Below, piece after piece: positions 7,333 through 12,736 of a stretch of 12,736 bases of DNA. Within the stretch, counting starts at the first letter, position 1. Each line of letters opens with the position of its first letter. A model generated the notes under the pieces. That model ran no database searches, was not told the DNA's origin, and worked only from the letters and a program-made list of their open reading frames with translations. The translations under genes and the position numbers were made by a program. This stretch comes from Chloroflexota bacterium (GTDB taxonomy: Bacteria > Chloroflexota > Anaerolineae > B4-G1), in NCBI GenBank assembly GCA_003648085.1, contig QMOC01000011.1, forward strand, positions 1 through 12,736, given 5' to 3'.

Positions 7333-7593
7333 CTACGGATTCTTGAGCGTCTCGTCGTGGCGGCCCACGTTGCGCAGGATGAGCGTGTCTCCGCGCCGTT
7401 CGTAGGTGATGCGATGGTTGCGGTCAACGCGGGCATAGAAAATGTCCCGATGACCGGAAAGCCGCCTGGCGCGCAGGCCGGGGTGACGCCAGTTCTCGTC
7501 GAGGAGCCGGATCGCCCGGTCAACTTTGGCGCGGATAGAAGGAGGAAGGGCAATGTACGCTTTGTCGAAACGAGCAGTACGGCGGATGGGCAT
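7333..7593 (-). CDS. RelE/ParE-superfamily toxin of a type II TA pair
   Basis: This 86-residue basic protein has the layout of the RelE/ParE fold. An N-terminal strand (MPIRRTARFDKAY) is followed by two helices rich in Arg, Lys and Leu (about 15-45). A strand series ends in IFYARVDRNHRITYERRGDTLILRNVGRHD. The Arg in RITYE and the His in GRHD occupy positions typical of active RelE-like RNases, so the protein may cleave mRNA on the ribosome; ParE-type gyrase poisoning cannot be excluded. The ATG at 7593 overlaps the antitoxin stop by one base (TGATG), which couples their translation. The frame is open further upstream, but that region is antitoxin coding sequence in another frame. The gene ends 9 bases from the convergent EF-G stop, with no room for a separate terminator. 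Confidence 0.82.
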   Translation of the reverse strand: MPIRRTARFDKAYIALPPSIRAKVDRAIRLLDENWRHPGLRARRLSGHRDIFYARVDRNHRITYERRGDTLILRNVGRHDETLKNP

Positions 7594-7904
7594 CAGTCCT
7601 GTTCGGTCTCCGTCTCCGTTTCCGCCACCAGGCGGTGTAGTTCTGCGATTGTCTCTTCCGCGCTCATCGGCTTGCTCAGCCGTCCCAGCCGGATGTCCTC
7701 GTCCGCCTCTCGCTCGGCAGCCTGCCATTCGGGAGTGTAAAAGAACTCCTCGTCGGCGTCCACCGAGCGGCTGGGGCGCAGCAGGATCGTGCGGTCGTCA
7801 CGGACCTCGGCGGTCAGGAAGTCCCCTTCGTACACGCCGGCCGCCTCGCGTATGGCGGTGGGAAGTGTGATCTGGTACCTTTTGCGAACCCTGACAATCT
7901 CCAT
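7593..7904 (-). CDS. AbrB/MazE/SpoVT-type antitoxin
   Basis: This 103-residue protein has an N-terminal swapped-hairpin AbrB DNA-binding domain (about residues 1-47). Its hallmark is VRVRKRYQITLPTAIREAAGVYEGDFL. The C-terminal half (about 48-103) is acidic and Glu/Asp-rich, ending in a run of ETET, and is suited to wrap around a basic toxin. It is expected to neutralise the downstream RelE/ParE-type toxin and repress its own promoter. Pairing an AbrB-type antitoxin with a RelE-fold toxin is a mixed but known combination. The ATG at 7904 is chosen because a GGAG lies 7 nt upstream. The frame continues upstream only through a tandem repeat and then antisense to the methyltransferase gene. Confidence 0.85.
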   Translation of the reverse strand: MEIVRVRKRYQITLPTAIREAAGVYEGDFLTAEVRDDRTILLRPSRSVDADEEFFYTPEWQAAEREADEDIRLGRLSKPMSAEETIAELHRLVAETETETEQD

Positions 7905-7944
7905 CTCCGATCTCCAATCTCCAACTCCGATCTCCAATCTCCAA
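7905..7944. repeat. 20-bp perfect tandem duplication in the antitoxin leader
   Basis: The 20-mer CTCCGATCTCCAATCTCCAA occurs exactly twice in a row (7905-7924 and 7925-7944). A degenerate third copy runs to about 7960. On the transcribed minus strand this gives repeated GGAG motifs directly ahead of the antitoxin start, at most one of which has ideal Shine-Dalgarno spacing. Slippage here could change translation of the TA pair. Confidence 0.85.
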
Positions 7945-7958
7945 CCCTCGATCTCCAG

Positions 7959-7988
7959 TTGGACATTCTGACCTTCTAATGTTATGAT
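7959..7988 (+). promoter_or_regulatory. Possible promoter of the methyltransferase-GNAT operon
   Basis: TATGAT (7983-7988) matches the -10 consensus at five of six bases, and TTGGAC (7959-7964) is a weak -35 box at 18-nt spacing. The position fits a short leader before the GTG at 8025. The -35 is poor, so this is tentative. Antitoxin bound at the overlapping divergent promoter could also affect it. Confidence 0.35.
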
Positions 7989-8012
7989 ACCATATCCTGC
8001 ACGAACTGTAAA
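7984..8012 (-). promoter_or_regulatory. Promoter of the toxin-antitoxin operon
   Basis: On the minus strand a TTTACA -35 box (8012-8007) is separated by 17 nt from a TATCAT -10 box (7989-7984); each matches the consensus at five of six bases. Transcription would begin near 7977, leaving a leader of about 70 nt that contains the 20-bp repeats. The -10 box overlaps the proposed plus-strand -10 of the methyltransferase promoter, so the two directions may exclude each other. Confidence 0.6.
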
Positions 8013-8016
8013 GGAG
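8011..8016 (+). promoter_or_regulatory. Ribosome-binding site that decides the methyltransferase start
   Basis: AAGGAG at 8011-8016 overlaps the GTG at 8016, which therefore cannot be its own start. It sits 8 nt before the GTG at 8025, the normal spacing, so 8025 is the likely start. Confidence 0.7.
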
Positions 8017-8024
8017 TGTCTGCC

Positions 8025-8822
8025 GTGAATCTGAAGAATACAGTAACCCACGGTTGGGACTGGTGGGCCTACCAGTTCCGCGTCGTCCATCGCCGGGGCA
8101 TCGAGGGCATTGATTTCTGGGACGACCGCTTGATCTCTTTCATCCTCCGCGTGCTCGACCTCAAGCCCGGCGAACGGCTGCTCGACCTGGCCTGCGGCTC
8201 CGGCGTGCACGCGCGGCGGCTGGCACGGCGCGGGATCGAGGTGGTCGGGCTCGACATCGCCCCCAGCCTGGTGCGCTACTGCACCGAGCAGGCCGCCGCC
8301 GAGGGGCTCGACAACGTCACCTTCGTCGAGGGGGACATGCGCGCTCTTCCCTTCCACGAGACATTTGACGCGCTCGTCGTGCTCAGCACCAGTTTCGGCT
8401 TCTTCGACGACGAGACCAACCAGCGGGTGCTCGAGGGCATCGCCCGGGCGCTCAAGCCCGACGGACGGCTGCTCCTGCAACTTTCGGACCCCCACACCTT
8501 CGTCGAGCGGCAGAAGGCACGCTGCTACTGGCAGGAACGGCCGGAGGGCATCTACTGGACGGAGGCCTGGTTTGATCCGGTCACGTGCGTCAGCCACGGC
8601 GTCTTCCGCTTCACCGATAACGAGGGCGTGACGCACCTGTGGGACGACCACGAGCGCGTGCGGCTCTACACGCTGCCCGAACTGCGCCTTATGTTCGACC
8701 GGGCCGGGCTGGAGATCAGCGACGTCTACGGTGACATTTTGCTGCCCCCTGTGCCCTACGGCCCCGACTGGCATCAGGAGATGATCGTTGTGGGGAGGCG
8801 TGTACAGGAGGATGACCGATGA
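8025..8822 (+). CDS. Class I SAM-dependent methyltransferase
   Basis: This 265-residue protein has a Rossmann methyltransferase core. Motif I is LLDLACGSG (52-60). The acidic ribose-binding Asp77 is in VVGLDIAPS, and the adenine-contacting EGDM is at 102-105. A DALVVLSTSFGFF strand (motif IV region) and a later ALKPDGRLLLQ motif follow. The N-terminus is aromatic-rich (HGWDWWAYQF), which may form a substrate lid. The C-terminal part (about 175-260) is the variable cap. No membrane segment or signal is seen, so it is cytoplasmic. The substrate is unknown; the fold covers small-molecule, tRNA and protein methylases. It is translated together with the downstream GNAT gene through an ATGA overlap, which suggests a shared small-molecule modification pathway. 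The GTG start follows AAGGAG. Confidence 0.87.
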   Translation: MNLKNTVTHGWDWWAYQFRVVHRRGIEGIDFWDDRLISFILRVLDLKPGERLLDLACGSGVHARRLARRGIEVVGLDIAPSLVRYCTEQAAAEGLDNVTFVEGDMRALPFHETFDALVVLSTSFGFFDDETNQRVLEGIARALKPDGRLLLQLSDPHTFVERQKARCYWQERPEGIYWTEAWFDPVTCVSHGVFRFTDNEGVTHLWDDHERVRLYTLPELRLMFDRAGLEISDVYGDILLPPVPYGPDWHQEMIVVGRRVQEDDR

Positions 8823-9796
8823 GCGAAACCGTTGAAGTGACCCTTCGCCCCTTCACCTGGGATGATCTGCCCACAATCGTGGACATCATCAACCGCTGTG
8901 ACGCCGTGGACGGGTTGGAGCGCGGCCTCAGCGAGTCGGAGTTGCGGGCCTGGTGGACGGTGCCGGGAATAGACCCGGAGGCCAATGCATTTCTCGCCAC
9001 CGTTGCCGGCGAGCCCGTCGGTTACGGGCTCGTCCGGCTCAGGAAAGGTGACGAACGCAGCGGCTTCAGCAAGTTCGTCGCCCACGGGCTCGTGCTGCCT
9101 GAGTGGCGCGGGCGGGGCATCGGCACCCGCATCCTGGCCGAGAGCGAGCGGCGCGCACGGGCCCGCCTCGACGAAGCGCCCACCGCCACCGTCTACTTTG
9201 ACGCCTACGCCGACGTGCGCCAGAGCGACGCGATTGCGTTGTATACTCGCGCACAGATGCAGCCGGTGCGCTATTTCTTCGAGATGGTGTACGATAGCCC
9301 TGAGCCCCCCGCCACCCCCGTCTACCCGCCGGGCTACGGCGTGCGCACTTTCGTGCGCGGACAGGACGAGGAGGTCACGCTCCGTGTGATGAACACGGCT
9401 TTCAGGGATCACTGGGGCCACACCGACGATTCCCTTGAGGAGTGGCTGCACTGGGTCAACAGCCAATACTTCTCGCCCGACATGACCTATCTGGGGCTGG
9501 ATCCGAGCGGGGAGATCGTGGGCGTGTGTCTGTGCAATATCTACCCCGAGGAGAACGAGCGGGTGGGGCGGGAACAGGGCTGGGTGGACACGTTGGGGGT
9601 ACTGCGGGAGCACCGACATATCGGCTTGGGGCGCGCGCTACTGCTGGAGGGGATGGGCGCGCTGCGGCGGCGAGGCTGCACCCATATCCTGCTGGGCGTG
9701 GATACCGAAAACCCCACCGGGGCATTGGGCCTTTACGAGGCGGTGGGGTTCAGGGCGTGGAAAAAGCAGGTGATGTATCGTAAGACGCTGCGTTAA
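8819..9796 (+). CDS. Tandem two-domain GNAT N-acetyltransferase
   Basis: This 325-residue protein is made of two GNAT folds. The first (about 6-160) has acetyl-CoA motif A LPEWRGRGIGTRIL, with the pyrophosphate-binding RGRGIG at 97-102. The second (about 172-325) has LREHRHIGLGRALL (around 266-271) followed by VDTENPTGALGLYEAVGF, the canonical motif B. Both loops look intact, whereas in many double-GNAT proteins one is degenerate. The layout resembles mycothiol synthase (MshD)-like and other double GNAT enzymes, but I see no mycothiol genes, so no substrate is assigned. The start ATG overlaps the stop of the methyltransferase gene (ATGA), and GGAGG lies just upstream at 8807-8811. It is probably a cytoplasmic small-molecule acetyltransferase working with its neighbour. 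Confidence 0.88.
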   Translation: MSETVEVTLRPFTWDDLPTIVDIINRCDAVDGLERGLSESELRAWWTVPGIDPEANAFLATVAGEPVGYGLVRLRKGDERSGFSKFVAHGLVLPEWRGRGIGTRILAESERRARARLDEAPTATVYFDAYADVRQSDAIALYTRAQMQPVRYFFEMVYDSPEPPATPVYPPGYGVRTFVRGQDEEVTLRVMNTAFRDHWGHTDDSLEEWLHWVNSQYFSPDMTYLGLDPSGEIVGVCLCNIYPEENERVGREQGWVDTLGVLREHRHIGLGRALLLEGMGALRRRGCTHILLGVDTENPTGALGLYEAVGFRAWKKQVMYRKTLR

Positions 9797-9864
9797 CGAG
9801 TAGTTATGGCTGGAGAACGTGATGACCTCCGGTGTTCCATCCCTCCCGACGTGCATGTGCCGGC

Positions 9865-9894
9865 TTGACAAGCGGTGCCAAACCATGCTAAGAT
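9865..9894 (+). promoter_or_regulatory. Strong promoter of the arrestin-like gene
   Basis: A perfect -35 TTGACA (9865-9870) is followed after 18 nt by TAAGAT (9889-9894). The TG of an extended -10 lies one base ahead of it (9886-9887). Transcription should start near 9901, about 30 nt before the ATG at 9932. This gene therefore probably has its own transcript, separate from the GNAT gene that ends at 9796. Confidence 0.6.
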
Positions 9895-9903
9895 TATTCA
9901 GAC

Positions 9904-9918
9904 CAGATATCTGATCAG
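9904..9918. promoter_or_regulatory. Overlapping palindromes at the predicted transcription start, possible operator
   Basis: CAGATATCTG (9904-9913) and CTGATCAG (9911-9918) are two perfect palindromes that overlap by three bases. They lie immediately after the predicted transcription start and just before the AGGAGGAGG ribosome site of the arrestin-like gene. A repressor bound here could block expression, but short palindromes also occur by chance. Confidence 0.35.
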
Positions 9919-9931
9919 GAGGAGGCATACG

Positions 9932-10813
9932 ATGGCATTCGGTCTTTTCAAAGGTGGCGACGTCAATATCTCTCTTCAATTGGATCGGCCGGCGGGCCCC
10001 TACTACCCCGGCGATGTGGTGCACACCGACATCACGCTGGAAGTGGAGAAGGGTATGAAGGTTCAGGAAGTCCGCGCCGGCCTGGTGTTCTGGGAACGGT
10101 ATCAATGGATTGACCGGGACACCGAGGGGAAGACCAGCCGACGTTGGTCCACCGATGAAGCGTGGGTCTCCAGAGAGATCCTGGTGCCCAAGGGAAGCAT
10201 CCCCGATGACTTCCGGCAGACTTACAGCCTCGACTGGCGCATTCCACCCGAGGCCCAACCGCCCTATGCCGGTACGATCAGCCAGACCCGCTGGCTGGTC
10301 AAGGTCACGGTAGCCCGTAGGTTGAAGAAGGACATCAATGAGGAAATCGAGTTGCCTCTCATCGTCCCGCCGCCCGGCCATAGAGCACAACCCGACGAAT
10401 ATGGCGAGAGCAGTCACCCTGATGCCGTCCATATGCGGTTACGTCTCCCAGGATTGGAGTTCGTGGAGGGCGAGACAATCAACGGGCAGTTGCTCATCGA
10501 GCCACGCCAGGATTTCGGTGTGAGCGAAGTGCGGCTCGAACTCGTGCGGGGGGAGTACGTCCCCCGCGATGAAGGGAACCGGCACACTGCCATCGAACAG
10601 AAACTTCAACTGGCGCGCAAAGCCAAGTTCCAGGCCGGGACACCTGTCGTGTACGATTTCACGCTGGATATCCCCGACCAAGGGTGCCCCACCTCCTGGA
10701 CTAACAACAGCCGCGTCAACTGGGCGATCCGTGCTACGCTGAACCGGCGCTTGCGCAAGGATTTCAAAATCGAGCAGGCGATCTTCGTCTACAACGGGCC
10801 GGCACCAAACTGA
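9932..10813 (+). CDS. Arrestin-fold (Spo0M/Vps26-like) protein
   Basis: This 293-residue protein has two successive beta-sandwich domains and no signal peptide or membrane segment. The N domain (about 10-145) begins LQLDRPAGPYYPGDVVHTDI, a typical arrestin 'Y-x-PGD-x-V' opening. The C domain (about 165-290) repeats the pattern with LEFVEGETINGQLLIEP. Its later VVYDFTLDIP, then SRVNWAIRATLNRR, match the 'P-hhW-hhAxh' closing strands of arrestins. Bacterial arrestin-fold proteins such as Spo0M are cytoplasmic scaffolds of poorly known role; a stress or membrane-trafficking-like function is only a guess. The ATG at 9932 has a strong AGGAGGAGG site 7 nt upstream. An upstream in-frame start at 9875 is rejected because it lies before the predicted transcription start. 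It is followed after 69 bases by the beta-helix gene, perhaps in the same transcript. Confidence 0.78.
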   Translation: MAFGLFKGGDVNISLQLDRPAGPYYPGDVVHTDITLEVEKGMKVQEVRAGLVFWERYQWIDRDTEGKTSRRWSTDEAWVSREILVPKGSIPDDFRQTYSLDWRIPPEAQPPYAGTISQTRWLVKVTVARRLKKDINEEIELPLIVPPPGHRAQPDEYGESSHPDAVHMRLRLPGLEFVEGETINGQLLIEPRQDFGVSEVRLELVRGEYVPRDEGNRHTAIEQKLQLARKAKFQAGTPVVYDFTLDIPDQGCPTSWTNNSRVNWAIRATLNRRLRKDFKIEQAIFVYNGPAPN

Positions 10814-10882
10814 CCGGAAAAGCGACAGTCCCGCCACGCCCCCGCCGCCGCAGTTAGCCGAGAGAAAGAAGAGGAGCACAAA

Positions 10883-12424
10883 ATGAGAATCCGGTACTTC
10901 CTATCTGCGGTCACCCTGGGGCTTGGGCTGACCGTCGTTCTGTTGTTGCTCCTGACCCATCCTATCCCTGTCGCCCACGCCACTCCGGGCATCTATTACG
11001 TGCGCGAAGGAGCGTCCGGCAACTGCCTCTCCGTCACCACCCCCTGTAGCAGCGTCCAGCACGCCATCAATCTGGCCACCATCCCCGATGACGAGGTATG
11101 GGTCGCCGGCGGCACCTACACCGAGAACCTGGTCATCACCCACAGTGTCAAGTTGCGGGGGGGCTGGGATGTCTCCTTCACTGTGCAGAGCCCCGTTAGC
11201 ACGCCGGCGATCATTGATGGCGGCGGTGACCACGTCGTTCGCATTGACGCCGCTGGCGAAGCCGTCGAGTTGGACGGCCTCACGCTGACCAATGGCAGAG
11301 ATGGCATCCACATAGACGATGGCGTCGTCACAACCACCCGTTGTACTGTGCAGACCTACGCTCGGCAGGGGATCGAGATTGACGATGGAACAGTCTGGCT
11401 GGCAGAGAACCTCATCCGGGACGGCGAGCGCGAGGGTGTCGAGATAGATGGCGGCACCGTGACCGTCCTATCCAATACGGTGGACGGTGTCGGACGCTAC
11501 GGCATCCTGGTCGAGGGTGGCGACGTCATCATCAAGGGCAACCTGATCCACGACGTGCGGGGGGAGGCCTACCACGGGATTCGGATTGAGGTAAACGGCG
11601 TCATCGTGGGCAACGAGATAGCCGATGTGGGCGATCGGGGCATTGATGCTCTGAATGGCACATTCCTCATCGCTAACAACATCGTTCGCAACGCCGGAGG
11701 CGACGGCATCCGCACTGCCGACACGAGCACCGGGGTGGAAATTCGTGACAACATCATTTACAACACCGGCAACGACGGCATTGACGCACGAGGGGTGACC
11801 ATCACCATCGCCGCTAACACGGTCGCCGGCTGTGCTGACAACGGCATCAAAGCCGAGGGGGTGGGCAACTGGGCGCACATTGAGGCCAATTGGGTGCTGA
11901 GCAACGCCGTCGGCATCGCTATCCATGATGCACCCGTCTTTACACTCACCAACAATGTGATCGGCGATAACATCACCTCCAGCGTTGAACTGACCGGCAC
12001 GGCTACCGGCTTTCTCTATCACAATACATTGGTAGGCAGTGGTACGGGTGCACAGGGGATTGGGCTAACTGTCCTGTCCTCATTGACTGCGACCATCGTT
12101 AACAGCATCGTCGTCAGCCACCACGTGGGCATCACGGCGATGCCGGGGGCCACGCTGATTGTGAGCAACACGCTGTTATGGGGCAACGGTGACGATCCGA
12201 TCAGCGGCACGGACGCCGTGTTGCTCCCGCCTCGGTTCGTGGCTCCCTCACAGCGGGACTACCACCTCCTGCCCGATTCGCCCGCCGTTGACGCCGGGAT
12301 TGACATTGGCGTAGCCGACGATGTGGACGGCGACCCGCGCCTGGGTACTCCTGACATCGGCGCCGATGAAGTGTGGTACAAAGTCCATCTCCCGATAACC
12401 TTGCGATCTGCGCCGACCCTTTGA
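10883..12424 (+). CDS. Secreted right-handed parallel beta-helix repeat protein
   Basis: This 513-residue protein begins with a clear Sec signal peptide: MRIR, a hydrophobic core, then a likely cut after AHA at residue 33. Residues about 45-400 are short repeats of the type 'NxI...G.DGIxI...G', e.g. NAGGDGIRTADT and NTGNDGIDARG. These are the rungs of a NosD/pectate-lyase-like parallel beta-helix. The region around 460-496 (YHLLPDSPAVDAG ... DVDGDPR ... PDIGADE) matches the end of the family often called choice-of-anchor Q. The tail YKVHLPITLR (499-508) resembles the C-terminal 'hLPhhhR' segment that I recall in many Chloroflexota surface proteins. No lyase active site can be pointed out, so it may be a carbohydrate-binding or structural surface protein. 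GAGGAG lies 6 nt before the ATG. A terminator-like hairpin follows the stop. Confidence 0.88.
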   Translation: MRIRYFLSAVTLGLGLTVVLLLLLTHPIPVAHATPGIYYVREGASGNCLSVTTPCSSVQHAINLATIPDDEVWVAGGTYTENLVITHSVKLRGGWDVSFTVQSPVSTPAIIDGGGDHVVRIDAAGEAVELDGLTLTNGRDGIHIDDGVVTTTRCTVQTYARQGIEIDDGTVWLAENLIRDGEREGVEIDGGTVTVLSNTVDGVGRYGILVEGGDVIIKGNLIHDVRGEAYHGIRIEVNGVIVGNEIADVGDRGIDALNGTFLIANNIVRNAGGDGIRTADTSTGVEIRDNIIYNTGNDGIDARGVTITIAANTVAGCADNGIKAEGVGNWAHIEANWVLSNAVGIAIHDAPVFTLTNNVIGDNITSSVELTGTATGFLYHNTLVGSGTGAQGIGLTVLSSLTATIVNSIVVSHHVGITAMPGATLIVSNTLLWGNGDDPISGTDAVLLPPRFVAPSQRDYHLLPDSPAVDAGIDIGVADDVDGDPRLGTPDIGADEVWYKVHLPITLRSAPTL

Positions 12425-12443
12425 ACCGCCGCAGGGCGGTTTT
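12424..12443 (+). terminator. Probable intrinsic terminator of the beta-helix gene
   Basis: AACCGCC (12424-12430), a GCAG loop and GGCGGTT (12435-12441) form a seven-pair GC-rich stem ending in TTTT. It begins at the last base of the stop codon. The T-run is short, so termination may be partial. The stem has the same seven bases as hairpin A of the 5013-5186 repeat, with the two arms in the opposite order. Confidence 0.5.
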
Positions 12444-12466
12444 AACCGCGGTGATGGAGATGACCC

Positions 12467-12575
12467 AATCCGTTAATCCTGCCAATCCGTTAATCCTGCC
12501 AATCCGTTAATCCTGCCAATCCGTTGATCCTGCCAATCCGTTAATCCTGCCGATCCGTTAATCCTGCCAATCCGT
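12467..12575. repeat. 17-bp tandem repeat array, six full copies and one partial
   Basis: The unit AATCCGTTAATCCTGCC is repeated without spacers from 12467 to 12568. Copies 1, 2, 3 and 5 are identical. Copy 4 has TTGATCC and copy 6 begins GATCC. A seventh copy is cut after AATCCGT. The period is not a multiple of three and no good reading frame crosses it. It looks like an intergenic minisatellite between the beta-helix gene and the lipoprotein gene. Copy number could vary between strains and shift the promoter region of the next gene. Confidence 0.92.
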
Positions 12576-12595
12576 GTTATAAGTTAGGTGTCCAG

Positions 12596-12736
12596 ATGAT
12601 GTACTCAAAGCATCCCACAGAGAAAATCCATCCCTGCAACCTGCGGCTTATGCCGGTATCGGCCCTATTGACCTTCGCCCTGCTGCTCGGCAGCATCCTC
12701 ACCACGGCGGGCTGCGGTGCAGCCCCTACCCCCACC
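12596..12736 (+). CDS. Lipoprotein, 5' end only (gene runs off the window)
   Basis: An open frame from ATG 12596 (or the adjacent ATG 12599) gives 47 residues to the window edge. After a tail with Lys and Arg there is a hydrophobic stretch (about 20-35), then LTTAGC with Cys40 as the likely lipidated residue, followed by GAAPTPT. This is a type II (lipoprotein) signal peptide with a Pro/Thr linker, as in substrate-binding or other surface lipoproteins. The -3 residue is Thr rather than Leu, which is slightly off the usual lipobox. AGGTG at 12586-12590 lies 5-8 nt before the two ATGs. The mature domain is not in the window, so no function can be given. Confidence 0.7.
   Translation, partial: MMYSKHPTEKIHPCNLRLMPVSALLTFALLLGSILTTAGCGAAPTPT

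Noticed and set aside
7905..8774. Long minus-strand open frame extending the antitoxin upstream
   Set aside because: It runs through a tandem repeat and then antisense to the methyltransferase coding region; only the part from 7904 shows AbrB homology.
9875..9931. Upstream start for the arrestin-like protein
   Set aside because: It lies between the -35 and -10 boxes of the predicted promoter and has no ribosome site; ATG 9932 has a strong one.
12467..12575. CRISPR array
   Set aside because: The repeats are directly abutting 17-mers without unique spacers, and no cas gene is present.

Overview
This GC-rich window reads as a chromosomal segment of an uncultured or little-studied bacterium, probably a member of the Chloroflexota (Anaerolineae-like). 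That placement is an inference. It rests on the gene style: a secreted beta-helix protein with a short 'hLPhxLR' tail, a 'GxAAPTPT' lipoprotein linker, and intergenic spacers full of short hairpin and tandem repeats. No marker gene here fixes the taxonomy. No rRNA, tRNA, CRISPR array, transposase or prophage gene was seen, and no gene-free stretch exceeds 300 bases.

Left part (1-1320): the 3' end of a HAD-superfamily hydrolase runs convergently into a two-gene minus-strand operon. That operon encodes an unrecognised 125-residue protein followed by a C39-like (papain-fold) cysteine peptidase with its complete catalytic set. It has a very good sigma70-type promoter whose -35 box sits on the start region of the divergent ABC gene.

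Exporter (1318-4975): two overlapping plus-strand genes encode a heterodimeric type IV ABC exporter of the TM287/288, BmrCD, LmrCD kind. The first subunit has Asp in place of the catalytic Glu, and the second has a degenerate LSVGQ signature. Together they make one consensus and one degenerate ATP site.

Repeat spacer (4976-5205): five small hairpins form three repeat units. Two hairpin types, in opposite orientation, share the loop and most of the stem and differ by two compensatory base-pair changes. This is the most distinctive non-coding signal in the window.

Middle (5206-8024): an elongation factor G homologue stands alone, away from any visible str operon, and is probably a paralogue. 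It is convergent with a minus-strand toxin-antitoxin pair (AbrB-type antitoxin, RelE/ParE-type toxin, TGATG overlap). The TA promoter and leader, which contains a 20-bp tandem duplication, abut a divergent methyltransferase promoter.

Right part (8025-12736): a SAM methyltransferase is coupled by an ATGA overlap to a two-domain GNAT acetyltransferase. Next comes an arrestin-fold protein with its own strong promoter and a palindrome at the predicted transcription start. A secreted parallel beta-helix protein follows, with a terminator-like hairpin. Then come six full copies of a 17-bp tandem repeat and the 5' end of a lipoprotein gene cut by the window edge.

Most genes are recognisable housekeeping or accessory families. 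The parts most likely to be new are the covarying hairpin element, the protease plus unknown-protein operon divergent from the exporter, and the status of the EF-G paralogue.
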